Of a DNA stretch of 42,746 bases, positions 10,642 through 18,337 are shown one piece after another. The notes beneath the pieces are model-generated. The model did no database searches. It saw only the letters and a program-made list of their open reading frames with translations, and was not told the DNA's origin. Both the position numbers and the translations under genes were made by a program. Source of the DNA: an uncultured Alphaproteobacteria bacterium (GTDB lineage: Bacteria; Pseudomonadota; Alphaproteobacteria; HIMB59; GCA-002718135); assembly GCA_902575815.1 (NCBI GenBank), contig CACGTA010000009.1:1-42746 (forward strand), read 5' to 3'. Numbering within the stretch: position 1 is the stretch's first letter; every line of letters begins with the position of its first letter.

Positions 10642-12006
10642 TTAATTATATTTAGGTAAATAATTACCATGAGCTTCAATCATTTTATCAGTCATATTAA
10701 ATATCTCATCAATTGTTAAATTAGACCCTGTTAAAGGATCAAGCATAGCAGCATGATAGATATATTCCTTTTTTTTAGTTAATGCTGCTTCAGCTGTTAA
10801 TATCTGAACATTTATGTTAGTTCTCATTAAAGCTGCCAATTGTTCTGGTAATTTTCCAATTTTTTGAGGATTAAAACCATTTGAATTAATTGTACATGGA
10901 ACTTCAACACAACAATCTAACGGTAAATTCTTAATGTAATCTTTATTTTCTACGTTTGCATTTATTGTAATCTCATTATTATTTACTACTCCATCAATAA
11001 TATAAGATGCATATTCATTACTTCTTTTAAGTGGTTGATCATAAATTGGAGACATGTCTTTTTCCAAATCATTCCATAATTTAATATTATTTTCACATCT
11101 ATCTATGTATTCCTCTATAGGAATTTTATATTTCTCAATTACATCACTTCTATTTTTTTTGATAAACCATGGAACATATTCAGCAAAGTGTTCACTTGAT
11201 TCTGTAACAAAATATCCAAATCTTTTTAAAATCTCATATCGTACTTTTTCATAGAGAATTTTATTAGACTCATTATCTACCATATTACTTCTGGAGGACT
11301 CTGCTTGATCACTAACAATTTTATCAGCTAAAAATTTTAATTTTGGATATAAATCTTCATTAGGCTTTCCTTTTATTTTTTTTTCAAATTTTTGATAAAA
11401 AGCCATATGATTTATACCGGCACATAGATATTCGATATTGTTAATATCTTCATTTAAATCTTTTGCTAACATTTCAGCAGTTCCTTGTACTGAGTGACAT
11501 AATCCCATTACTTTAAGTTCAGGAAATGCTTTGTTGATAGCAATCATATTTGAACACATAGGGTTAACGTATTGTAACCAAATAGCTTTTGGACAAATTT
11601 CTGTTATGTCTTTTGCAATATCCAGCAACACAGGAATTGTTCTAAGCCCCCTCATTATGCCACCGATTCCCAATGTGTCTGCTATAGTTTGTTTTAAACC
11701 AAATTCATTTGGAATTTTAAAATCAATAATTGTAGATGGATTATAACCACCAACTTGAATTGTGGTTTGCACAAAATCTGCACCTTTTAAAGATTCTTTT
11801 CTATCTGTGTGAGATGTTATTTTAGGAGAAGCTTCTAATTTTTTTGAAATAAGTTTTAATAAATCATGTGAAGCTTTCAGTCTGACAGGATCTATATCAT
11901 GAAGAGCTATCTCCATATTCTTAAAATGATCAATTGATAAGATATCCGTTACTATATTTTTTGTAAATACTGCGCTTCCTGCACCAATAATAGTTAGTTT
12001 AGTCAT
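10642..12006 (-). CDS. Family GH4 alpha-glycosidase (alpha-galactosidase/alpha-glucosidase type)
   Basis: GH4 enzymes cleave glycosides by an unusual redox mechanism: NAD+ oxidises C3 of the sugar, the glycosidic bond is eliminated, then the sugar is re-reduced. The 454-residue product begins with the dinucleotide-binding MTKLTIIGAGSAVFTKN. It then has DTLGIGGIMRGLRTIPV, LQYVNPM, and the metal ligands C170-H171 in GLCHSVQG and H200 in CAGINHMAF, matching the Cys174/His203 manganese pair known from Thermotoga AglA. The CHS signature points to the alpha-glucosidase/alpha-galactosidase (MelA/AglA) branch, not the 6-phospho-beta-glucosidase one. There is no signal peptide, so it acts on imported sugar. 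It is divergent from the sugar transporter at 12229 and probably serves the same substrate. Confidence 0.88.
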   Translation of the reverse strand: MTKLTIIGAGSAVFTKNIVTDILSIDHFKNMEIALHDIDPVRLKASHDLLKLISKKLEASPKITSHTDRKESLKGADFVQTTIQVGGYNPSTIIDFKIPNEFGLKQTIADTLGIGGIMRGLRTIPVLLDIAKDITEICPKAIWLQYVNPMCSNMIAINKAFPELKVMGLCHSVQGTAEMLAKDLNEDINNIEYLCAGINHMAFYQKFEKKIKGKPNEDLYPKLKFLADKIVSDQAESSRSNMVDNESNKILYEKVRYEILKRFGYFVTESSEHFAEYVPWFIKKNRSDVIEKYKIPIEEYIDRCENNIKLWNDLEKDMSPIYDQPLKRSNEYASYIIDGVVNNNEITINANVENKDYIKNLPLDCCVEVPCTINSNGFNPQKIGKLPEQLAALMRTNINVQILTAEAALTKKKEYIYHAAMLDPLTGSNLTIDEIFNMTDKMIEAHGNYLPKYN

Positions 12007-12070
12007 TAAATTTATGTATAATCAAAAAAATCATATTACTAAATTTTTTTTTTGTATATAAGGCTTTTTA

Positions 12071-12147
12071 GGGCTCTTAGCTCAGTTGGTTAGAGCGCCC
12101 CGCTCATAACGGGGTGGTCCGGGGTTCAAGTCCCTGAGGGCCCACCA
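12071..12147 (+). tRNA. tRNA with CAT anticodon (tRNA-Ile2 or elongator tRNA-Met)
   Basis: A full 77-base cloverleaf. The acceptor stem GGGCTCT pairs with AGGGCCC (one U-G pair). The D-arm is AGCTCAGTTGGTTAGAGC, and the anticodon stem CCCCG/CGGGG carries loop CTCATAA (anticodon CAT). A TTCAA T-loop follows, then discriminator A and an encoded CCA. The acceptor and T-arm resemble tRNA-Ile2, whose CAT is modified to lysidine by TilS, but elongator Met cannot be excluded by eye. It is not an initiator tRNA: it lacks the three G-C pairs closing the anticodon stem, and position 1 is paired. A TATATA element at about 12055-12060 could be its -10 box. Confidence 0.93.
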
Positions 12148-12172
12148 AATTTTCTTTATTAGTTTAAATTAA

Positions 12173-12187
12173 GTATTTTAAAAATAC
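12173..12187. promoter_or_regulatory. 15-bp perfect palindrome upstream of the sugar-transport operon
   Basis: GTATTTT-A-AAAATAC is a perfect inverted repeat with a single central base, 41 bases upstream of the binding-protein ATG and just after the tRNA. Its size and symmetry fit an operator for a dimeric repressor, but in such AT-rich DNA chance cannot be excluded. No regulator gene is visible in the window. Confidence 0.3.
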
Positions 12188-12218
12188 CCCGATATGTTAC
12201 TAAAACCTATTAATTTTC

Positions 12219-12224
12219 GGGAGG
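12219..12224 (+). promoter_or_regulatory. Strong Shine-Dalgarno site of the sugar-binding protein gene
   Basis: GGGAGG ends four bases before ATG 12229. Most genes here have little or no Shine-Dalgarno, so this strong site suggests high translation of the periplasmic binding protein, and it fixes the start codon. Bases 12217-12221 (TCGGG) could pair with CCCGA at 12188-12192. Confidence 0.8.
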
Positions 12225-12228
12225 AAAA

Positions 12229-13449
12229 ATGAAAAAATTATTAACTTTAGTAATTTTATTTACCTCAACTATAGCCACTGCTGGTACGTTAGTTATTAAT
12301 TCAAATCAGTCAGGTGAAGATGCTAAAGCAGCTTTTGATCAATATGTTGCAGATTTTTCTGCAGCTCATCCAGAAGTTACAGTTGTTGTAAATGAATTCG
12401 AACACGAAGCTTACAAGGTTGCAATCAGAAATTTTTTAACATCAGAGGTTCCTGATGTTGCTATCTGGTTTGCAGGAAACAGAATGAAATATTTTGTTGA
12501 TCAAGGTTTATTTGCAGACGTATCTGATGTTTGGTCAGAATATGGATTAAATGAATCTATGGCTTCATCAAAAGGTTCACTGACAGTAGATGGAAAACAA
12601 TATGGTGTGCCATGGGGATATTATCAGTGGGGAATGTACTATAGAAAAGATATCTTTGATGAGTTAGGCATAAACACACCTCGTGATTTTGATGAATTAA
12701 AGTGGGTATGTGCTATGCTTAAAAAAAATAATTATGCTCCTATAGCAATTGGTACGAAATTTCTTTGGACCGCTGCAGGTTGGTTCGATTATTTAAACCT
12801 TAGAATCAATGGTTATCAGTTTCATATGGACCTTACAGCTGGAAAAGTTAGCTATGAAGATCCAAGACTAGATGATGTATTTGATAAATGGGCTGAGCTT
12901 GTAAATGGAGGTTGTTTCTTAGAAGACCACGCTTCTTATTCTTGGCAAGATGCTCAATCAACAATGATTAATGGTGAATCAGCAATGTATCTACTTGGTA
13001 ACTTTATTACAGGAAACTTTAAAGCTGCAGAAATGTTAGATAAGGTAGACTATTTCCAATTTCCAAAAATTTACGATGGAGTAGGAATGGCTGAAGATGC
13101 ACCTACTGATACTATGCATATTCCTGCAGGAGCAAAAAACATTGAAGATGCTAAAAAATTCTTAGGTTTTATGTCTAACCCAGAAGCAGCATCTAAATGG
13201 GCTAAATCTAGAAGTTTCTTAAGTCCAAATGCAAATGCTGAACCTCCATCTGATAGATTTCAAAAGATGGGCTTCAAAGTTTTAAATGAAGCTAGTGGTA
13301 TTGCTCAATTCTTTGATAGAGATGCTAACCCTGATATGGCTAAAACTGCAATGGAAGGTTTCCAGGAATTCATGGTTAAACCAGACAGAGAGGCTAAGAT
13401 CAGAGCTAGACTTGAAAGAGAGAGAGAACGTATCCACGGATCTCTATAA
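12229..13449 (+). CDS. Carbohydrate ABC transporter, periplasmic solute-binding protein (family 1)
   Basis: A 406-residue binding protein that captures a sugar in the periplasm for the permeases encoded just downstream. It has a clear Sec signal peptide (MKKLLTLVILFTSTIATA, cut after an ATA motif around residue 18). The mature protein begins GTLVINSNQSGEDAKAAF and has family 1 features: AHPEVTVVVNEFEHEAYK, YGVPWGYYQWGMYYRKD, and NGESAMYLLGNFITGNF with a late MHIPAGAKN and AKKFLGFMSNPEAA. No lipobox is present, as expected for a Gram-negative soluble protein. A strong GGGAGG precedes the ATG. It heads the operon and is followed by a stable hairpin before the permease genes. The substrate cannot be assigned from sequence; the neighbouring GH4 enzyme suggests an alpha-linked oligosaccharide or glycoside. 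Confidence 0.92.
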   Translation: MKKLLTLVILFTSTIATAGTLVINSNQSGEDAKAAFDQYVADFSAAHPEVTVVVNEFEHEAYKVAIRNFLTSEVPDVAIWFAGNRMKYFVDQGLFADVSDVWSEYGLNESMASSKGSLTVDGKQYGVPWGYYQWGMYYRKDIFDELGINTPRDFDELKWVCAMLKKNNYAPIAIGTKFLWTAAGWFDYLNLRINGYQFHMDLTAGKVSYEDPRLDDVFDKWAELVNGGCFLEDHASYSWQDAQSTMINGESAMYLLGNFITGNFKAAEMLDKVDYFQFPKIYDGVGMAEDAPTDTMHIPAGAKNIEDAKKFLGFMSNPEAASKWAKSRSFLSPNANAEPPSDRFQKMGFKVLNEASGIAQFFDRDANPDMAKTAMEGFQEFMVKPDREAKIRARLERERERIHGSL

Positions 13450-13459
13450 AAATAAAATT

Positions 13460-13485
13460 GAGAGGCGAATAAAATTTCGCCTCTC
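13460..13485 (+). terminator. Intercistronic hairpin (attenuator-like) after the binding-protein gene
   Basis: A perfect 10-bp stem GAGAGGCGAA / TTCGCCTCTC with a six-base loop (TAAAAT), starting 11 bases after the stop. The following sequence is only moderately U-rich (TGTATTAATATTTAT). It therefore looks like a partial terminator or mRNA-stabilising element, as found between binding-protein and permease genes in other ABC operons, which lets the binding protein be made in excess. Confidence 0.72.
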
Positions 13486-13542
13486 TGTATTAATATTTAT
13501 ATTTAGCATTGATTATTTAAATTTTTAATAAAGATAGTAATT

Positions 13543-14460
13543 ATGAGTTTTTGGGAAAGAAATCAGTTAAAATTAGCACCTTTTTTATTTTTAACACCAG
13601 CGGTAAGTCTTTTTTTACTTTTTGTTATATATCCAATTATTGACTCAATTTGGGTAAGTTTTCATGATTGGTCTGGAGTTGCAAGATATGCACTTAATGA
13701 AGATGGTACTTACAAAAACTTTAAATGGGTTGGTTTTCAAAACTATATTGATTTATTTACTTACGATGATGAATTTTATGTTTCTTTATTAAACAATCTT
13801 AAGTGGTTTATATTTAGCTTACTTGCAATTCCATTAGGCTTATTGTTGGCTCTATTCTTAAATCAAAATATTTTTGGGATGAGGTACATTAAATCCTTTT
13901 TTTATTTCCCCTTCGTAATTAATGCTGTTGTTATAGGTGTAATATTTTCATGGTTCTATAATCCTAAATATGGTTCGTTAGCTTACCTACTAAATATTTT
14001 CGGATTAGATCCGATACCTGTTCTTTCAGATGAAGTTTTAGCAACCTACGGAATAATTGCTGCATCATTTTTCCCAGGAATAGCATACACAATGATATTA
14101 TACATAACTGGTTTGACATCTGTAAGTAAAGAGATGGTAGAAGCAGGAAGAATAGACGGTGCTTCAGGCTTAACAATGTTATGGCACATAATTATACCTC
14201 AGTTAAGGCCAGCAACTTTAATTGCCGTTGTTGTTACTATTGTTGGAGCTTTAAGAAGTTTTGATTTAATTGCTGTAATGACGCTTGGAGGCCCCTGGGG
14301 TAGTACTAAAGTTTTAGCATACAAAATGTATGAAGAAGCATTATTTAATTTTCGTATGGGATATGGTGCTGCAATAGCAGTAATACTTTTTTTATTAATG
14401 AGTATTTATATAGCTTGGTTTTTATATAGATTGTTTAAACAAGAAAAAGGTGAAAAATAA
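13543..14460 (+). CDS. Carbohydrate ABC transporter permease (MalF/UgpA type)
   Basis: A 305-residue inner-membrane permease forming half of the transport channel with the next gene. About six hydrophobic segments are visible, starting with LAPFLFLTPAVSLFLLFVIY near residue 11. The typical cytoplasmic EAA loop is present at EAGRIDGASGLTMLWHIIIP (about residues 200-220), followed by RSFDLIAVMTLGGPWGSTKVL, the standard end-signature of this family. It starts 93 bases after the binding-protein gene, behind a hairpin, and its stop overlaps the next ATG (TAATG). No ABC ATPase is encoded nearby, so the complex must borrow one from elsewhere. Confidence 0.93.
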   Translation: MSFWERNQLKLAPFLFLTPAVSLFLLFVIYPIIDSIWVSFHDWSGVARYALNEDGTYKNFKWVGFQNYIDLFTYDDEFYVSLLNNLKWFIFSLLAIPLGLLLALFLNQNIFGMRYIKSFFYFPFVINAVVIGVIFSWFYNPKYGSLAYLLNIFGLDPIPVLSDEVLATYGIIAASFFPGIAYTMILYITGLTSVSKEMVEAGRIDGASGLTMLWHIIIPQLRPATLIAVVVTIVGALRSFDLIAVMTLGGPWGSTKVLAYKMYEEALFNFRMGYGAAIAVILFLLMSIYIAWFLYRLFKQEKGEK

Positions 14461-15311
14461 TGTTTCCAACACCTATTCAAAACTATTCATTAACAACAAA
14501 TATAATTTATAGAATTTTACTAGGAGTTACACTTTTCATATGGCTGCTTCCATTAATAGCCGTGATGTTAACTTCAATTAGAACATTTGAAGATATTTTG
14601 GTTGGAGATTATTGGAGTTGGCCAGAAGAAACTGCAATAATTTCAAATTATACTGCTATTTTTGAAAGTGGTAAAATGTCGAGATTTTTTTTGAATAGTG
14701 TCATAATAACCTTACCAACAGTTTTTGGTACTCTGTTTCTTAGTTCTATGGCAGGATATTCACTAGCAGTTCATAAATTTAAATTAAATCTTCTTCTTTT
14801 TTGTATGTTTATAGCTGGTAATTTTGTTCCATTTCAAATTTTAATGATACCTGTAAGAATGCTTACAATAGATTTAGGTATTTATAACTCACACTTTGGG
14901 TTAATTATTTTTCATATTGCTTTTCAGACTGGATTTTGTACATTCTTCTTAAGAAATTTTATTAAAGAGTTACCATTTGAATTAATTGAAGCTGCTAGAG
15001 CTGATGGTGCTTCAGAGTGGCTAATTTATAGAAAAATAATTTTACCTTTACTGACTCCTTCTTTAGCGGCTCTTGGAGTTCTAGAATTTACTTTTATTTG
15101 GAATGATTATTTTTGGGCATTAATATTAACACAAGGAGATAATGTTAAGCCGATCACTATTGGATTAGATATGCTTAGAGGACAATGGGTTGCTACATAC
15201 AATTTAATTGCGGCAGGTTCAGTTTTAGCAGCCTTACCTCCAGTAATAATGTTTTTTGCAATGCAAAGACATTTTATAATGGGTTTAACTTTTGGAGCAG
15301 TTAAAGGATAA
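14460..15311 (+). CDS. Carbohydrate ABC transporter permease (MalG/UgpE type)
   Basis: The partner permease, 283 residues with about six membrane segments. Its EAA loop reads EAARADGASEWLIYRKIILP (about residues 180-199), where the shared ATPase would dock, and is followed by FTFIWNDYFWALILTQGDN, typical of MalG-like proteins. The C-terminus ends MQRHFIMGLTFGAVKG, matching the family's RxFxxGLxxGAVKG ending, so the gene is complete. Translation is coupled to the upstream permease by a one-base overlap. The 38 bases after it lead straight into the aldolase gene with no terminator visible, so transport and metabolism are probably cotranscribed. Confidence 0.94.
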   Translation: MFPTPIQNYSLTTNIIYRILLGVTLFIWLLPLIAVMLTSIRTFEDILVGDYWSWPEETAIISNYTAIFESGKMSRFFLNSVIITLPTVFGTLFLSSMAGYSLAVHKFKLNLLLFCMFIAGNFVPFQILMIPVRMLTIDLGIYNSHFGLIIFHIAFQTGFCTFFLRNFIKELPFELIEAARADGASEWLIYRKIILPLLTPSLAALGVLEFTFIWNDYFWALILTQGDNVKPITIGLDMLRGQWVATYNLIAAGSVLAALPPVIMFFAMQRHFIMGLTFGAVKG

Positions 15312-15349
15312 TTAGTTGCAATTAAATTCTTAAAATATAAAAGAACTTA

Positions 15350-16414
15350 ATGTCTTTAATTTCACTTAGACAACTTTTAGATCATGCAGCTGAAAATAAT
15401 TATGGTGTACCTGCATTTAATGTAAATAATTTAGAAGCAATAAGAGCAATAATGGAAGGGGCTAAAGAATTGAATAGTCCCGTAATACTTCAAGCTTCAG
15501 GTGCTGCACGGAAATATGCTGGACCAATCTTTGTGAAAAAACTAGTTGAAGCAGCAATGGATGAATTTTCAGAAATTCCAACAGTTTTGCACCAAGACCA
15601 TGGTGGTTCTCCAAAAGACTGTAAAAACTGCATAGAACTTGGTTTTACATCTGTGATGATGGATGGTTCACTTTTAGATGATCAAAAAACACCTTCAGAT
15701 TTTGAATATAATGTAAGAGTTACAAAAGAAACAACTAATATGGCTCATGCATTAGGAGTTTCAGTCGAAGGGGAGATAGGCTGTTTAGGCTCTTTAGAGA
15801 CTGGAACAGGTGAAAAAGAAGATGGAGTTGGTGCTGAAGGTAAACTTGATCATGATCAACTATTAACTGATCCTGATGAAGCTGCAGATTTCGTTAAAGC
15901 TACAAATGTTGATGCATTAGCTATTGCTATTGGTACAAGCCATGGTGCTTATAAATTTTCCAGACCACCAACTGGAGATATTTTAGCAATAGATAGAATT
16001 AAAGAAATACACTCAAGACTTCCAAACACACATTTAGTTATGCATGGCTCATCTTCGGTTCCACAAGATTTAATAAAAATTATTAATGAATATGGTGGAA
16101 AAATTAAAGAGACATACGGTGTACCAGTTTCTGAAATTCAAGAAGGTATAAAACATGGTGTAAGAAAAGTTAACGTTGATACTGATTTAAGATTAGCTGC
16201 TACTGCTGCAGTAAGAAAATACTTTCATGAGAATCCTTCACAATTTGATCCTCGTAAATATCTGTTACTTTCTAAGGATGCTATGAAAGAAGTTGTTAAA
16301 AGTAGATTGCAAGAATTTGGAACTGCAGGAAATGCTTCTTCTATTAATTCAATTTCTCTGGGCGCAATGGCTACAAAATATAATTCTGGAGAATTTACAG
16401 CAGTCATAAATTAG
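15350..16414 (+). CDS. fba: Class II fructose-bisphosphate aldolase
   Basis: A zinc aldolase that cleaves fructose-1,6-bisphosphate to dihydroxyacetone phosphate and glyceraldehyde-3-phosphate, or the reverse. At 354 residues it matches the proteobacterial CbbA/class IIB type. Key stretches are VPAFNVNN near residue 20, [11 protein letters not shown] near 82 (zinc and proton-transfer residues), [20 protein letters not shown] near 140, [11 protein letters not shown] near 193, [12 protein letters not shown] near 228, and [19 protein letters not shown] near 274. It sits inside a sugar-uptake operon. Either it is the cell's only aldolase, carried here by chance, or it works on the ketose bisphosphate of this pathway. 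Tagatose-bisphosphate specificity cannot be told apart by eye but is less likely for this subtype. Confidence 0.93.
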   Translation: MSLISLRQLLDHAAENNYGVPAFNVNNLEAIRAIMEGAKELNSPVILQASGAARKYAGPIFVKKLVEAAMDEFSEIPTVLHQDHGGSPKDCKNCIELGFTSVMMDGSLLDDQKTPSDFEYNVRVTKETTNMAHALGVSVEGEIGCLGSLETGTGEKEDGVGAEGKLDHDQLLTDPDEAADFVKATNVDALAIAIGTSHGAYKFSRPPTGDILAIDRIKEIHSRLPNTHLVMHGSSSVPQDLIKIINEYGGKIKETYGVPVSEIQEGIKHGVRKVNVDTDLRLAATAAVRKYFHENPSQFDPRKYLLLSKDAMKEVVKSRLQEFGTAGNASSINSISLGAMATKYNSGEFTAVIN

Positions 16415-16458
16415 AATTTTTTATTGAAAAAATAAATTTTTTATTTCACAATACTTAA

Positions 16459-17292
16459 GTGAAAAAAATTACTAAAATTGATGAATATCTTTTTGATCTA
16501 AATGGATACCTAATTATAAAAAATGCTTTAAATAAAAAAGAACTAAAAGATCTTAATAATATTCTTGATAAATTAAAAAATATTAAAAATGATGAATGGG
16601 CAGGCCATGTTCATGGTCATAATTATGGTGGAAAAGAGGGTTTAAATCTTCAGCAAATTTATGAAGCTGGAAAACCATTTGAAAAATTAATAGATCATCC
16701 ATCATGGATAAATCATATGTTACATTTTGTAGGAGGAAAGGGTACCTTTGATCATCTTCATGGACCTCTTTTTATTGATGAAAACTTTGCCAATATTCGT
16801 GGACCTGGTGAAGCAATTGGTATTCATTCCGGTAATCCTGAAGGTTTGCAAAGAAATCATTATAGGTATCAAAATGGAAAATTTCATTGTTCACAAGTAA
16901 ATATTCTTCTTGCGCTAACACATATTGGTCCAGGTGATGGTGGTACTGTTATAATTCCATCTTCACATAAATCTAATATTGTACATCCTGAATTTAAAGA
17001 CAATAAAATGTTAAAAGGAGGCAAAGTATCTTCAGCAGAAGGGATGACAGGAGCTAAAGAAGTTTACATGAAAGCTGGAGATGCTCTTTTATTTGTTGAT
17101 TCACTCTGTCATGGATCAGCAAAAAGAATAAATAAAGGTGAAAGAAGAATAGTTGTTTATAGATATGGACCTTCTTGGGGTTTCTTTAGACATCCATACA
17201 GACCATCTAAAGACCTTCTATCAAGACTATCAAAATTTCAAAAAAAAATAGTTATGCCTCATCAAAATGTGTTAACACCTAATAATAAATAA
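16459..17292 (+). CDS. PhyH-family Fe(II)/2-oxoglutarate-type protein with HxG in place of HxD
   Basis: A 277-residue phytanoyl-CoA-dioxygenase-like protein. Visible family landmarks are GPGDGGTVIIPSSHK (residues 157-171), the distal metal His218 in CHGSAKR, and Arg229 eleven residues later, the usual 2-oxoglutarate-binding spacing. The proximal motif, normally H-x-D/E, should lie 35-50 residues before H170. Only H123-S-G, H134-Y-R and H143-C-S occur there, and no HxD/E exists between residues 110 and 170. The subfamily resembles uncharacterised marine PhyH proteins that I recall with an HGG-type motif. The start is GTG at 16459; no ATG is available near the N-terminus. It is two bases from the next dehydrogenase gene. 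Function unknown; oxygenation of a sugar or its aglycone is a guess. Confidence 0.8.
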   Translation: MKKITKIDEYLFDLNGYLIIKNALNKKELKDLNNILDKLKNIKNDEWAGHVHGHNYGGKEGLNLQQIYEAGKPFEKLIDHPSWINHMLHFVGGKGTFDHLHGPLFIDENFANIRGPGEAIGIHSGNPEGLQRNHYRYQNGKFHCSQVNILLALTHIGPGDGGTVIIPSSHKSNIVHPEFKDNKMLKGGKVSSAEGMTGAKEVYMKAGDALLFVDSLCHGSAKRINKGERRIVVYRYGPSWGFFRHPYRPSKDLLSRLSKFQKKIVMPHQNVLTPNNK

Positions 17293-17293
17293 A

Positions 17294-18337
17294 ATGGAAA
17301 AAATTAAATGGGGTATCATTGGCCCTGGAAATATTGCAAATAATTTTGCTGATGGATTAAAAGGTTCCTATTCTGGACAATTAGTTAGCATAGCGAGTAA
17401 AAGTGAAGATCGCAGGAAAAATTTTGGGGACAAATATGATATTCATCCTGATTTTAGGTTTGATTCTTATGAAGATATAATAAATTCAGAACATATAGAC
17501 GCTATATATATTTCCACACCTCATACTCTACATGCTGAATGGACATTAAAAGCTGTCGGAAAAGGCAAACACATTCTTTGTGAGAAACCAGGAGCTATAA
17601 ATTTTAATGAAGGAAAGGAAGTTATTGATGCGGTAAGAGAAGCCGGTGTTTTTTATATGGAGGGTTTTATGTATCGTTGCCATCCACAAATTCCAAAACT
17701 AGTTGATATAATTAAAAACAAAATGATAGGAGATGTCATATCTATTGAAACCTCTTTTGGTTTTGATATGGGTAAGACAATACCTCATCACAGGTTATTT
17801 AATAAAAATTTAGCAGGTGGAGGCATACTCGATGTTGGCCTATATCCAATTTCCTTTTCTAGACTAATAGCAGGAGTAGCAACAAGAGATAAATTTTCAG
17901 AACCAAAATTTTTAGATGCTGAAGCAACAATAGGAGAAACAGGTGTTGATGAAATTGCTCATGCAAATTTAGAATTTAAAAATGGTATTAAAGCAAAAGT
18001 ATCTACGGCTATTAGAGAAACTATGAAAAATAATGCTGTTATTATAGGTTCAGAGGGAGAAATTGAATTACCAGATCCATGGATACCAGGTAGAGATGGT
18101 GGTCCATACCATGCAAAAATTATTATTAATAAAAATGGAAATGAAGAAATAGTTGATGTCAAAGGACCTGAACATCTCTTTTTCTTTGAGGGAGAACTTG
18201 CGAGTCAATGTATTGCAAAAGAAAAAACTGAACCTCCTCATCCAGCAATGACTTGGGAAGATACATTAGGAAATCTTAAAGCTCTTGATACTTGGAGAGA
18301 GAAAGTAAATTATAAACTACCACAGGATGAAATATGA
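17294..18337 (+). CDS. Gfo/Idh/MocA-family oxidoreductase (first copy)
   Basis: A 347-residue NAD(P)-dependent dehydrogenase, probably acting on a sugar or cyclic polyol. The Rossmann nucleotide site is WGIIGPGNIANNFADGL at the N-terminus; the conserved catalytic-lysine motif is CEKPGAIN near residue 96. A MEGFMYRCHPQ stretch near 119 and GGGILDVGLYPISFSRL near 176 resemble the dimeric dihydrodiol dehydrogenase / glucose-fructose oxidoreductase-like branch. The C-terminal half is the alpha/beta sheet domain. No signal peptide, so it is cytoplasmic. It overlaps the aldo/keto reductase by four bases (ATGA). It is quite different from the second Gfo/Idh/MocA gene at 20082, so the two probably catalyse separate steps. 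Confidence 0.9.
   Translation: MEKIKWGIIGPGNIANNFADGLKGSYSGQLVSIASKSEDRRKNFGDKYDIHPDFRFDSYEDIINSEHIDAIYISTPHTLHAEWTLKAVGKGKHILCEKPGAINFNEGKEVIDAVREAGVFYMEGFMYRCHPQIPKLVDIIKNKMIGDVISIETSFGFDMGKTIPHHRLFNKNLAGGGILDVGLYPISFSRLIAGVATRDKFSEPKFLDAEATIGETGVDEIAHANLEFKNGIKAKVSTAIRETMKNNAVIIGSEGEIELPDPWIPGRDGGPYHAKIIINKNGNEEIVDVKGPEHLFFFEGELASQCIAKEKTEPPHPAMTWEDTLGNLKALDTWREKVNYKLPQDEI

Noticed and set aside
13286..13528. 80-residue open frame overlapping the end of the binding-protein gene
   Set aside because: Overlaps a well-supported gene in another frame and reads through the hairpin; no start signal or homology pattern.
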